DNA of 64,000 nt from Trichomonas vaginalis G3 (Eukaryota; Parabasalia; Trichomonadida; Trichomonadidae), in the NCBI RefSeq assembly GCF_026262505.1, contig NC_067204.1, positions 25,823,300-25,887,299 of the forward strand. The letters run 5' to 3'. The notes below the pieces were generated by a model. It had not been told where the DNA came from, ran no database searches, and saw only the letters and a list, made by a program, of their open reading frames with translations. The first letter of the stretch is position 1; every line of letters begins with the position of its first letter. A program made the translations under genes and the position numbers. Below are positions 10,347-20,625 of the stretch, piece after piece.

Positions 10347-13300
10347 ATGTATCGGAAGTTGTCTAAGTTAGAACACTCGGAAATAAAACAACTTCTTACA
10401 GAAGCTAACATAGAAGTAGCAACACATTACGCAACAAACAAAAAAGCACTCGCCGACTTCATTAAAGACTATAATGGTGCAATAAGTTATGATAGAATTC
10501 ATGAGTTCATAAAGCCGCAACGCGGCGAGGACGAAGAAGTTCATGCAATAGCATTTCCTTTAAATGACATTGCTATTGACTTATATCATAGACGTTCAGT
10601 ACCTCATGAAGTAAGAAGAGAAATGTTTGACATAACAAATGCAAACGTTGGTGAAACAAGAAGAAGAGACGACACACTGAAACAACAGAGAAGAGAGATG
10701 TTTAAAAGTGCTATAGAACAAGTTCGTAAAGCTAACGATGTCATTCGTTCCATTGACGACAAACCAAAAGAAGGTGAGAGATGGTTAAAGAAAGATGAAG
10801 AGAATAGGAAGAGAAATGTGAAGTCAGGCAATAGACTCATTGACTTTAACATCGAAGCTTTAGATGAACCAAACAGAGACTACTTACACAAACATTTCGG
10901 TAAGTTTTCATGAGACTCTTAGAGAAGATTAAAATAAACTCACAACAGAGATGGATGGTATGTTATAAACTTGGTGGAAAGTATGAATGTTCTACGTTAA
11001 ACCTCAATAATATTGGAACATTACTACATCAGCTCTTGAAGGAGAACTTTATATCAGAGATAGAAGCAAATGCTGCAGGTATTGTTGAAATGCACTATGA
11101 CTTCTTCTTGACAAACATAAAGAATCTTACTGAAATAAAGATGTATGATTTAACAGAATATGAAGGCTTAACGATGTCAGATGTTAAGAAAGGAAAGCCA
11201 CAGAAGCGACCATATAGAGATGAAAGCACACTGACAGAAAGACAGAAAAGATTATTGAACAGACTTAAACAAACAGGAGATAAACAAGATATAGATGACT
11301 TCTGGAATGAAATCCTTGGTGAAAAGAAGTTTTATAAGAAGAGAAGCGGTCAGTTCTGGAAGTATCTTTGCACATTACCTATAAATCTTGAGCGCTACCA
11401 AATTTTCAATGAATTGAACAAAAGAACTGCAGCACTTATGACAGAAGACAATTGTTTCGTTTATGCTTGCATTCAGGCTGGAGTAGATGAAGAAACTATT
11501 GACCACATGAGAGAAGTCATTCGTGTTAGAGACTTTCCTCAAAGTAAAGTACAAGAAATTTCTGACGCAACAGGTATAGCATTTAATGTTACCATTGGTT
11601 ATTTCAATGACTCAAGACATAATGAAATAAAGAGATACATACCAAAAGAATGTGAAACTGTTAGAACTATTGACTTACTTCTTGTTGAAGACCACTACAT
11701 GCTAAACGAAAGATTACCAATGACAACATATTTCATTCGCAACTATATAGAAATTCTCAAAGCTTGTGGTGGAATGAACATTGAGAAACAAATGAAGATT
11801 TATACAAAGAGAGAAGATAAATATGTAGTTCGTTATGATAGAACAACACCGTTATGGGATGTTATGAAAACATTGTGGGAGTGCAAATATTTCGAACCTA
11901 TTTCTTATGGAGAACTTTTCACATATACTACTGACTTATATAAACAGAACCTTGCAACATTTAAAGATTTGACATATGCTCCAAAGTATTGTGTACAACT
12001 GAAGAAGAAAGCCGAGTCAAAAGAAGTAAATAAAAATAAGTGCAAGTTCATTCCTGAGCACGTTTTCTTTGCTGACTTTGAGTGCAGTACCGATGGCTTT
12101 CATAAAGCTTTTAACATCTGTTATGACAGTGAAGATGGTTCAGTGAGTGAAAGCATATGGGGTCAGAACTGTGCAACAGAATTTTTGGAACGACTTCCTG
12201 ACGAGAGTTTAATATATTTCCATAACCTCAGTTATGATATAAACTTCATCTTAAGACACATGACAGAAGTGAAAGGAACTCCCATCATTAAAGGTTCACG
12301 AACAATGCAAATAACTGGCTTATATAAAGGAGGGCAATTATTATAAAAGACTCTTACAGTGTTATAAATAAGAAACTTAAACTATTTCCTGCTATGTTTA
12401 ACTTACAAACAGGACCGAAAGAAGTATTTCCATACAACTACTACAGCAGTGTTTTGTTAGCAAATGACAACAGAACTGGTGTCATTTCTGAAGCGTGTAA
12501 GTTTATCAGGGATGCGGATACATTCATGAAAAACATAGATTCCATCAAAGGTTGCAGAATAGATGAGAACCACTTCGACTTAGAAAAGTATAGCACATTT
12601 TATTGCAAACAAGATGTAAGAATTTTAAGAGAAGGTTTTGTTAAGTTCCGCAATGACATATTGAAAGAATTTGATTTAAACGTTTATGACTACGTTAGTA
12701 TTTGTTCAATTGCTAACAAATTGTTTGAGAACAGAGTGTACTTCCCGAATGGAAATCTTTATGACCTCTCAAATAAACCAAGAGAATTTATTTCACGCTG
12801 TATTCAAGGTGGAAGATGTATGTTGTCAGATAACATGAAACAAAAGAGCGAAAAGAAACTCATTGCTGACTTCGACGCTGTTTCATTATACCCTTCAGCA
12901 ATTGCAAGACTCTATACTTTAGAAGGTATTCCAAAGGTTATGAAGGAAGAAATGTTAAGCACAGAGTATCTCATGAGACATTTATTCGATGACGACCAAA
13001 AGGAACCCATTGGTGAAAAGTTTATGTCTGGCTTCTTTGTTCTCATTAAGATAACAGAGATTGGAATACATAGACACTTTCCTTTAATAGTTTGTGACCC
13101 TGAACTAAATCCAGAACTTAACGTTCCCAGAAGTTCAAACACTTGCTGTTTAATGTATGTTGACCATATAACATTACAAGACCTCATAAAATATCAAGGT
13201 GTCAAATGTGAAGTGTTGCAAGGATACTATTACGATGGAAACAGAGATATTAGAATAAGAGATGAAGTAAAGAAGTTGTTTGAGTTAAGGTTAAAGTATA

Positions 13301-14130
13301 AGAAAGAAGGAAATCCTTTGCAAGAAAATATAAAGCTCATTCTGAACAGCATTTATGGCAAAACTATTCTATCTCCTATTGAGTCAAAAATAACCATAGT
13401 AAATGACAAAGATGCTATAAGATATGCCATCAGAAACTACAACCATATAGTGAAGTTCGAAGGTTTGGATGATTCAGATAAAACTATTTTCAAGCTAACG
13501 AAAAGCATTTGCAGACACTTTAACTTCTGTCCACTTGGTGTTAACATTCTGTCTATGTCGAAGAGAATAATGTGTGAAGTATTCTGTACTGCTGAAGATA
13601 TGGGTTTGTATATAGCCTATAGCGATACAGATTCGATGCACCTGTATAATGAAGACATACCAAAACTCGCTGAAGAGTTTGAGAAACGTTATGGAAGAGT
13701 TCTCATTGGTAAAAACCTTGGTCAATTTCATTCTGACTTCGCAGAAATAACACCTGGAAAACAAAGTTTAGCATACAAGTCAATATTTTGTGGAAAGAAG
13801 ACTTACATAGACTTACTCACGAATGATTTAAATGAAGTTGCATTTCACTGCAGAATGAAAGGCGTGAAGCAAGATGTTATTGCTTTAACCGCTAATGAAA
13901 TGTTTCCTGACTCTGTTCAGTGTTTCTATGATGAAGATAAAGGTTTAATGGTTCCGCAAGGAACATATGACAAAGACTCTGAGTTCAGTTTAATGAAACT
14001 TTACAAAGCACTTCATGATGGTCAAGAGATTGGATTTGACTTATGTAAGTCATGTCAACCTTGCTTTGAAGAGAAGTTTAACTTCTCAATAACGACTAAA
14101 ACAAGCTTTATTCGTAAGTTGAAGTTCTGA
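10347..14130 (+). pseudogene. Maverick protein-primed DNA polymerase B, right arm, broken
   Basis: About 1,260 codons of polymerase-B sequence. In order: an N-terminal domain (MYRKLSKLEHSEIKQ), a cysteine-peptidase-like stretch (NCFVYACIQAG ... VEDHYMLNE, about 11450-11715), exonuclease motifs I (FADFECSTDG), II (NLSYDINF) and III (YCKQDVRIL), polymerase motif A (DFDAVSLYPSAI, about 12870), motif B (LNSIYGKT, about 13345) and motif C (YSDTDSMHL, about 13620). These are the expected catalytic motifs of protein-primed family-B polymerases. The copy is broken in about two places but is the most continuous of the three here. Confidence 0.9.
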
Positions 14131-14190
14131 GGTCATTTATTTTTGTCAGCAATGAGGTCATTCGTGATAAAAATAAGCCCATGTGGTCAT

Positions 14191-15045
14191 TTACAATACT
14201 GCGATGGTAGAGTTTAAGAGTTGTGCTTCAATGTAGAGACAGTCCTTATGGTCTGGAGGTAAGAACACTGGACAGTTATGGTCATGAGTGGAGAACATGT
14301 CTATCCAAAACTCACGATTGAAGCCAGTTAATTTATAGTATTTAGGGTTAGGAAGTGGTGAAGTTCTTGTATGACCAATGAACTCATTTTCAACTCCCTT
14401 ACTTAAGTTTGAATATAATATAGCTTGCTTTCTATCCCAAATGCCAGGTGTTACAATCTTTGAAAATTCATTTTTCCTCGGAAGCATTGCATCATAATTG
14501 AAAACATTCTTGAAATCATCACTTGGTTCAGAGATTTGAAATCTTATACGTAATGGATTTTCTTTCTCTTTAACGACTTCATTGAATGGTGAGAATACAA
14601 CAAACTGACAGTCATGTGTTCCATCTTCATTTTCATTAAATTCATAATGAAAGTCTATAAGTTGTGGCTGACTACCTTCTTCTTTCAGTTGTGTAGAAAC
14701 TCACGTAAAGGCTGTAAAGTTTGTACTTCAATGTTGAACTTTTTCTCGAACATCTCATTAATGAAATCATACATTGCAACAATGTTGTATCGTCTTTAAA
14801 GTATTTGTATATGTGAATGTTTTGGGCGCTTAAAGACTGTTCGTCATTTTCTATCTCGACTTGAAGTATAAAGTCAACCTTTCTGAAAGCAGTGTTATAT
14901 ACATAGATATTATGCCAATGTACTTCTCTTCATTTATGTTCACAATCCAGTCTGTTGGAAACTTAAACGTTACTCTGTTCCCCTTTATTTTGATGTCAGG
15001 GTTTTCACTACTGAACGCAACAGATAAAGGTATTTGTCTATACAT
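14191..15045 (-). pseudogene. Maverick 285-aa structural protein, right-arm copy, broken
   Basis: Counterpart of 1688-2545, starting MYRQIPLSVAFSSENPDIK. The C-terminal third is clear (MLPRKNEFSKIVTPGIWDRK onward). The frame is interrupted in about three places. It converges with the polymerase, about 60 bp apart; that gap has short repeated words (ggtcattta, atgaggtcatt) but no clear hairpin. Confidence 0.8.
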
Positions 15046-15069
15046 TTAATTCGGATAAAAATAAACCAT

Positions 15070-15330
15070 TTACTCTTTCTTTGCTTCAGCTTCTTTAGCT
15101 TTTGCTTCAGCTTCTTCTCTAGCTTTCTTCGCCAGCAAACGTGGGTTCTTTTGTCTTCCAGCAGCTAATGCAGCAAGTTGTTTTTCACTAAGTTTTCTCT
15201 TTGGTCTCTCTGGCTTTTTGTTCTTGTTTTGTTCCTTCAGTTCGGATAAAATTTGCTCGCGAATTTCTTTCTTCAATGATTCAACATCTATGACCCCTTG
15301 GGTCTTGTCCGTAGGGCTTGTCTGAGTCAT
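15070..15330 (-). CDS. Lys/Ala/Glu-rich basic coiled-coil protein, right-arm copy
   Basis: Same small protein as at 1403-1663 with one short difference in the KEQNKNKKPERPKRK region. The start is taken at the MTQTSP methionine. It is divergent from the 15376 gene across 45 bp that includes TTTTTTATCTGCAG on the minus side. Confidence 0.62.
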   Translation of the reverse strand: MTQTSPTDKTQGVIDVESLKKEIREQILSELKEQNKNKKPERPKRKLSEKQLAALAAGRQKNPRLLAKKAREEAEAKAKEAEAKKE

Positions 15331-15375
15331 TTGACTGCAGATAAAAAACAAAATTAAAACTTTAACCGATGTAAA

Positions 15376-15808
15376 ATGAGCTTGTCAAAATCAGAGCGAG
15401 AGTCTATTATATTAAATGACGCAAGAGGAATACAACATCCTTTCTATTACGTAAGTCAGAGTAAAGATGGTAAAATATACGTAAGAAAAAGAAAGGTTCC
15501 ATTAGCGAATGCAGAAAGCGACAACATTAAGGTGTATGGAAGGGTGAAGTCCACGAAGCCCATATAAAACCTTCTGTTCAAACTGAAAAGTCAATAGAAC
15601 CAAGAAGAAAAGAAGCCAGATGTACTTTCAATAACGAACCAAGAGCTTATTGCAAAGTTTGTGAATTTCATTGAAAAACAACCGAGTCAAAGAACCTGAC
15701 CCACCAGTGAAAGAAGTTGAGACAAAAGAGAATGTACAGTTCATTGAAAATGTCAAGAAACAACTTCCACCACGAATGCCAAGAAGAAGAGTGAGAATAA
15801 TGAAGTAA
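15376..15808 (+). pseudogene. 144-aa basic protein, right-arm copy, broken
   Basis: Counterpart of 923-1357. The N-terminal 55 residues and the basic C-terminus (PRMPRRRVRIMK) are recognisable. The frame is broken in about three places. It ends 27 bp before the capsid start. Confidence 0.75.
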
Positions 15809-15835
15809 ATAGATATTTTTATCCGAAGTAAATAC

Positions 15836-17403
15836 ATGCAGAACGAACAGTTAAACGAATTTACTCCAGCAGAGCATATTCATCAGATTCGCTCATATTT
15901 CGATATCATAGACAATGCAGTTCAAATTGGTGACACTAATAGAAAATATTCTGACGCAAAGATTCCATCACAACCTGGAACTGCTAAAGATAACACATGG
16001 GTACATTCAATCTCTCACCTCCTGGTGAAAATATGTTGGACCTTTACAATACATTCATTACGTATAAAATGGAAGGTCAATTTATTGTAGATAAAGAAAT
16101 TGGTTCAGGTTCCAATAAAACAAACCCACCAGGATTTTGGATTGGTTTCGATGACGCTTTCTATGCAGTTGCTGGATATCAAATCCTTGCAAATGGTCGT
16201 ATCGTATATTCTCAAGACAACGCAAGAGAAGAAGCATATATAACTTCAAACTCACAAACTACCGAACAAATAAAGAAAGTAGATGTTTTCTCAAAGACTC
16301 GACATGAAGATGTATGGAGTCATTCGGGAACATGCAGAACAGGACAAATTGTTAGTGGTCCAATTACAGCAGGAAAATCATTTGATTTTAAGCTTCGTTT
16401 AAGAATTCCTGTTAGAAGATTCCTTCCATTAGAAGCTATTCGATTTATTCCAGCTTTTGCAGGAAACATTCAGCTTAAAGTAAAGTTCAGTAGCGACGCC
16501 TTACAATGCACATCTATATCTGTAAATGATATCATTGCTTTCAATCCAACTCTTAAAGTTGCATTTGCTTCAGATTCAAATCCACCGACAAATAAATTTG
16601 TTCCATGGAATGAACCATTCACTATGATAACGAAGGCAGTAGAAGCTAGTGGAACAGTTACTATTACAACTGTAACCCAGCAACTATTTCGAACAAGATG
16701 GATTTTAATGAATGTTTCATTCATCCAAAGTCATTCTCTTTAGACCCTAACATTTATACAGAACTTGTAGAACATTATACAAACGAGGCTTTATGTTTTC
16801 CTGTTAAAGTTATGGATTGGATTCCTATGGACGGTTCATTCTCAAAGAATACAGATAGTTCAAGTGCAACATTTACAGCAGCTTATACGCCTATTAATGT
16901 TAAAAGTATTTGGGCACTATTTAGAAAGAAAGACAACTATTATGTTAATTTTGAGAACCCTAAGTTTAAATATCTTCAGCTTTCCATGGGAGCTTATGGA
17001 AATATGCCTGCAGAACCTGAAAAATCATATGGACCTGTATTTTATGAAATGGTTGCGAACGCTTGCAATACAAACAATGATATGATAGGATTTAATGAAG
17101 ATGTTATGAGGTCATTGGTGGATGATGGTAGTGTGGAACATAAATGGGATAGCTATGACAACACACATTTCTTATGTGGTTTTCCAACTGAAGTGGACTT
17201 TTGCTTCCAGCAAGGTCAAAATCTACTGCTCCAATAACATACAAATTGTCTGTTAAAGGACCTATTGAACTAGCAACTGAAAACGTACCAAAGCCACTTA
17301 TTGGATTTATGAGGGATTGTTGCTTTGCCATTCAGTGCGTGCTAATGGAATCCAATAATAAGATTAGATGACTATAACTTAGCACGACGACAGTGAGGAA
17401 TAA
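15836..17403 (+). pseudogene. Maverick major capsid protein, right arm, broken
   Basis: Nearly the same nucleotide sequence as the open 524-codon gene at 42208-43782, but with about four interruptions. A TTTTTATCCGAAGTAAATAC leader precedes the ATG. The capsid coding DNA is almost unchanged between copies, whereas the polymerase has blocks of clear divergence. Confidence 0.85.
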
Positions 17404-17431
17404 AGGATGAACGTTTTTTTTAAAGCTTATA

Positions 17432-17892
17432 ATGAGTTCTTCATCAAGCTCTCGTGAACCTTCACCATCTATGAAACAAACTTTACCTTTACCAAACGAT
17501 TATGGAGCACCTATTGAATATTTCTTACGAGCTGCACAATGGCAAAGAGCAGTCTCACCAAGGTTAGGTGTTCCACCAGCTCCTGTCAAAAATAGCATTT
17601 GGTCAAGTCCTTATATAAAATATGGTCTCCCACTAGGTTTGCTAGCTACAGCAGGAGCAGTTATGATGTTGAAAAGAAATAAAGCAAATGTTGTAAATAA
17701 TACTGAAGTAGCTGAAGTTAAACAAACTCACACCATCGCCAAAACCACGCCTTCACAAACAACACCTTCAATGACTCCTGAACCTATGGAATACAAACTC
17801 CTGTTCAAAAGTCAACTCCAAAACCGACTCCAACATTTAAACCAGAACCTACACCACAAATAAATCGTAAAACTCCTGCGTTTCCTTACTGA
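17432..17892 (+). pseudogene. Single-TM Ser/Pro-rich protein, right-arm copy, broken
   Basis: Starts MSSSSSSREPSPSMKQT. One predicted membrane span (YGLPLGLLATAGAVMMLKR), then a Thr/Pro-rich tail. Counterpart of 43813-44253, with about one break in the tail. It could be a virion membrane or entry protein; inference only. Confidence 0.6.
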
Positions 17893-17940
17893 AAAAATAA
17901 CGTTATTTTTATTTAATATTAAAATTTTTATTTGATTGAA

Positions 17941-18177
17941 ATGACAAATAAAGTCACTGAAGCAATGAAACAAAAGTTTTTGGTAGAATACATTAAATCA
18001 GGAACTATTCCAGAAGGTTTTTACATTCATACTATGAAGGATGGTAGAGTTCAGTTTAGAAAGATAAAGCAACCATTAGATAAAGAAGGAATTTTGAGAA
18101 AGATTAAACTTCATGAGGACAACATTGCTGAACTTAAGAAGAAGTTAGAAGAGTTGGATAAAGGAAGAGAGTTATAA
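17941..18177 (+). CDS. 78-aa protein with C-terminal coiled coil
   Basis: Starts at the ATG of MTNKVTEAMKQKFLVEY. Residues 20-45 (GTIPEGFYIHTMKDGRVQFRKIKQP) form a small basic module resembling the start of the 144-aa protein, followed by a heptad-rich helix (KIKLHEDNIAELKKKLEELDKG). Identical in plan to 44302-44538. The leader is TTTTTATTTGATTGAA. It ends at the inner edge of the terminal inverted repeat. Confidence 0.62.
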   Translation: MTNKVTEAMKQKFLVEYIKSGTIPEGFYIHTMKDGRVQFRKIKQPLDKEGILRKIKLHEDNIAELKKKLEELDKGREL

Positions 18178-18196
18178 AGCAATGAGTTCAACAGGG

Positions 18197-18243
18197 TGAA
18201 AAAACAGGTGAAAAAGAGGTGAGATCTCACCACTTCACCTAAA
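18197..18243. repeat. Family-1 intergenic nested palindrome with AGATCT centre
   Basis: The pattern is GGTGAAAAA..GGTGAAAAAGAGGTGA-GATC-TCACC..TTCACC: a central inverted repeat GGTGAGATCTCACC (18218-18231) flanked by further GGTGA/TCACC words able to pair around it. Related copies are at 24209-24250, 32879-32925, 33961-34004 and 44558-44606. It may act as a terminator, protein-binding site or recombination site; the sequence does not decide. Confidence 0.8.
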
Positions 18244-18364
18244 TTTAAATGGATGTTTTCATACGTGTGAGGGTGGTGATATCATTTATTTTTATATAAA
18301 TGTGGAACAAAAATAAAGCATTTCTACTCAGCAGGAATGAGACCCTTACTGACTATGTATTCGT

Positions 18365-18754
18365 TTAATGCTTGATGAAAACAATGGTACATATTATCGT
18401 ATGGGTATACACGTCTGTTTCCATCGTCGTCGTATATGTAGAGCTCAAATCCGGTCCAACCTTCTTTGTACAATATGTAGCTTTATTTAAGTATGCATTT
18501 ATGTAGATAAGGCAATTTTCTTCATCGCTCCAGAAATAATTTTTGTTCTTTGTTGAAATAGTTTTCGTTCCTCTGCGACCATAAGGAATGTATGCAATAA
18601 ATTTAGCATCATAAGGTATTATAATATATTCAGGGTTTCTTTCATCGTCAATGGGTCTGTCTTTGTTAAAATGCATGTTTCTCAGTTTTACTTGAGTTTT
18701 GAATAGTTCACGGAAACGTTCTGGGAAAGAGTCATAGTAAATGTAGTCGGACAT
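18365..18754 (-). pseudogene. TIR-encoded 120-aa protein, right-arm copy, broken
   Basis: Starts MSDYIYYDSFPERFRELFKT; counterpart of 23680-24042 and 44774-45136. The frame differs near its end, so one break is likely. The gene lies wholly within the terminal inverted repeat, so an element with both ends carries two copies. No family recognised. Confidence 0.7.
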
Positions 18755-19010
18755 GTCTTTGTAATGAAATAAAAAAAATTAAAAAAATAAAAATAAGGTT
18801 ATTTTTATTTAGTGAGGACGGTAGTGAATTCGTTAGTGAATTCGTTAGTGAAGTCATTTATGTGTCAGATGGTTTTGTAAATATTTAAGGTTAAGTTGGT
18901 GTTATGGTTGTGTTGTAAAATATACGTTACCGGTTTCGTAAAGTGTCAAAACCGCTAAGTGGTGTACGGAGGCGCGCAGTGCCTCAGTACCCAACTTAGT
19001 CATACTAACT

Positions 19011-19280
19011 GACGTTTTGATAGTATTGATCGATTGTTTGTTGTGATGCTACTTCTCCTGGTGTGCATATGTGCCGTTTGTTTTGGATCCATTTTTTGAA
19101 ATGATCCTCACGCATTTCTTCCATTGCACAGCGGCATATAGTTCCGTCAGGACGCTTTACTAGTTCATTGCATTTAACATAATATTTTCCGTACTTGTCG
19201 CCTGGTTTTTTATATCTAAGATACTGATGCTTAGTACCGACCTCAATGTCTTTATAGTACGTCGGTACTGCATCAATCAT
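19011..19280 (-). pseudogene. N-terminal zinc-finger part of an unknown gene, cut by the Maverick
   Basis: Starts MIDAVPTYYKDIEVGTKHQY and runs 88 residues into the Maverick end. Cys and His residues (KYYVKCNE, ICRCAMEE, DHF, KRHICTP) suggest a metal-binding finger, and the following QQTIDQYYQ recalls the tract after BED fingers in some DNA-transposon proteins. It may therefore be the start of a transposase rather than a cell gene. The rest should lie beyond the far end of the Maverick, outside the window. Note that 19281-19430 holds no gene, only A+T-rich sequence. Confidence 0.5.
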
Positions 19281-19440
19281 TGTTGAAATAATGAAGTGAT
19301 TACTTAAGCATTTTTATTCTCAATTTGTTTTGAATAAATTCAATTTTTTAATGCATAATTTTTAAAAATTCTCTAATATACCTTAGATATAGATACATTT
19401 ATTATCAATTCAAAAATTTCAATATAGTTTTGGGATGGGT

Positions 19441-20047
19441 GAGAAAGGGACAGACTAGCCCATTGTCACTTTTTAATTTAGCAAATGAACGCTTATGGAG
19501 TGGAGTTTTTGGGTAAATCTGATTTGCTTATAAATGAAATAAAATCAAAAGAAACCATATTGGCATTATATTATGCAAAAATAAATGATCTTACTTAGTA
19601 CTTTTAAAGTTAATTTCAGAAAAAATTTGACACAATGGTATCCGGCACATACAAGTTGTGTACAACCAAAATATAAGTTGGTTTAAACATATATTGCTAT
19701 ATCTCATGATCTTACTTAGTACTTTTAAAGTTAATTTCAGAAAAAATTTGACACAATGGTATCCGGCACATACAAGTTGTGTACAACCAAAATATAAGTT
19801 GGTTTAAACATATATTGCTATATCTCATGATCTTACTTAGTACTTTTAAAGTTAATTTCAGAAAAATTTGACACAATGGTATCCGGCACATACAAGTTGT
19901 GTACAACCAAAATATAAGTTGGTTTAAACATATATTGCTATATCTCATGATCTTACTTAGTACTTTTAAAGGTAATTTCAGAAAATAATGAAAATTACAA
20001 GTTTAAGGTTAATGAAAAGTGACAACGGGCGAGTTTGTCCCCCACTC
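19441..20047. mobile_element. 607-bp MULE-type MITE
   Basis: Direct repeats TGGGATGGGT at 19431-19440 and 20048-20057 (10 bp) enclose inverted ends: GAGAAAGGGACAGACTAGCC at the left, and at the right GAGTGGGGGACAAACTCGCC when read from the end inward, both running on to TTGTCACTTTT. A 9-10 bp duplication with long ends is typical of Mutator-like elements. There is no coding capacity; the interior is mostly a 121-bp tandem repeat. Confidence 0.85.
19587..19990 (+). repeat. Tandem 121-bp repeat inside the MITE
   Basis: The word gatcttacttagtac begins at 19587, 19708, 19829 and 19949 (periods 121, 121, 120), giving three full units and a partial fourth. Units are nearly identical. Apparent reading frames across them are by-products of the repetition. 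Confidence 0.93.
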
Positions 20048-20085
20048 TGGGATGGGTAGCTTCTGAAACTCCACCTATTATAAAA

Positions 20086-20529
20086 TAGGACAGTTTTCTT
20101 CTGAGGCTTCTCATCAAATCTAAGACTTCAGAAGAAAGCTGTCCTATCCGTGTATACTTACATTCTGATGGACTACAAGTGTACAACTTTAAGGCAGAGA
20201 TTATCCGAGGCCTCTCATCAAATGAGGGACCTCGGATAATCTCTGCCTTAAGTAGTCAAATAGCTTTTCTGACTATTCAGGGACAAGAGAACAAGAGTTG
20301 GAATACTCTAAGGCAAGGTTCTTCCGAAATCTCTCATCGAATGAGAGACTTCAGAAGGACCTTGCCAAATCCTTGAACACCGATATCCTTGGAACCGAGC
20401 TAGGACCAAGGAGAAGTAGTGTACTATAGCGCACGATGGCAATCTCGGAAATACTTATGTTGCCACATGCACAATATCTATTCAGCCTGACTCCTATATA
20501 CAAGAAGTCAGGCAGAATAGATATTGTGC
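20086..20529. repeat. Hairpin array of at least four long stem-loops
   Basis: Stem-loops at 20086-20147 (ATAGGACAGTTTTCTTCTGA pairing with TCAGAAGAAAGCTGTCCTAT), 20191-20249 (AAGGCAGAGATTATCCGAGG pairing with CCTCGGATAATCTCTGCCTT), 20311-20366 (AGGCAAGGT...) and 20469-20529 (GCACAATATCTATTC...CCTGAC). Arms are about 20 bases with loops of 10-20. Three loops share TCTCATC(A/G)AAT. The arms of different hairpins are unrelated in sequence. No coding sequence. Confidence 0.9.
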
Positions 20530-20625
20530 ATATGATTTGCAGAACTCTCATATATATAAATTTTTGTTATCCCAAAAAGGTGACACTTTGGGTGTATCGT
20601 CCATCCCAGGGATGCAAAATTCACA

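Larger units (their letters stand above)
1..16728. repeat. Giant palindrome, arms of at least 7.6 kb, centre 9067-9139
   Basis: Seen: base 9066 pairs with 9140 and base 1 with 16728. After removing the 1466-bp insertion and its 6-bp duplication, the pairing offset changes by only about 5 bases across the arm, so the arms are nearly identical. The 73-bp centre is not mirrored. A short inverted match, ccacgttc against gaacgtgg, lies at the turn. This fits fold-back at an inverted microhomology about 70 bp long inside the KilA-N gene. The arms continue outside the window on the left. Confidence 0.93.
9140..19010 (+). mobile_element. Maverick/Polinton family 1, right arm of an inverted duplication
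   Basis: Seen: the same gene series as 25-45 kb, from the C-terminal half of the KilA-N gene to the terminal inverted repeat, whose last bases (catactaact, 19001-19010) match the outer end of the complete element at 45385-45394. The ATPase, penton, fibre and integrase half is absent because the palindrome centre replaces it. Broken: about eight to ten interrupted frames across the arm. It is inserted in a zinc-finger gene that resumes at 19011. The partner target duplication lies outside the window. Confidence 0.9.
18180..19010. repeat. Maverick terminal inverted repeat (right arm)
   Basis: The outer 830 bp match the ends of the element at 23426 and 45394: the last 20 bases, a G+C-rich stretch (CCGCTAAGTGGTGTACGGAGG), an A+T-rich middle, repeated GAATTCGTTAGT words at 18828-18855 and the 120-aa gene. 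It ends at 19010, where unrelated zinc-finger coding sequence begins. Confidence 0.88.

Noticed and set aside
1-19010. The palindrome as an artefact of fold-back reads or misassembly
   Set aside because: The arms are not exact mirror copies: only the left has a 1466-bp insertion with a target duplication, and there are scattered base differences and small indels. An artefact would give identical arms. It is not wholly excluded without reads.
19587-19990. CRISPR-like or coding repeat
   Set aside because: Units are contiguous with no spacers and lie inside a MITE with a 10-bp duplication; apparent frames repeat the unit.
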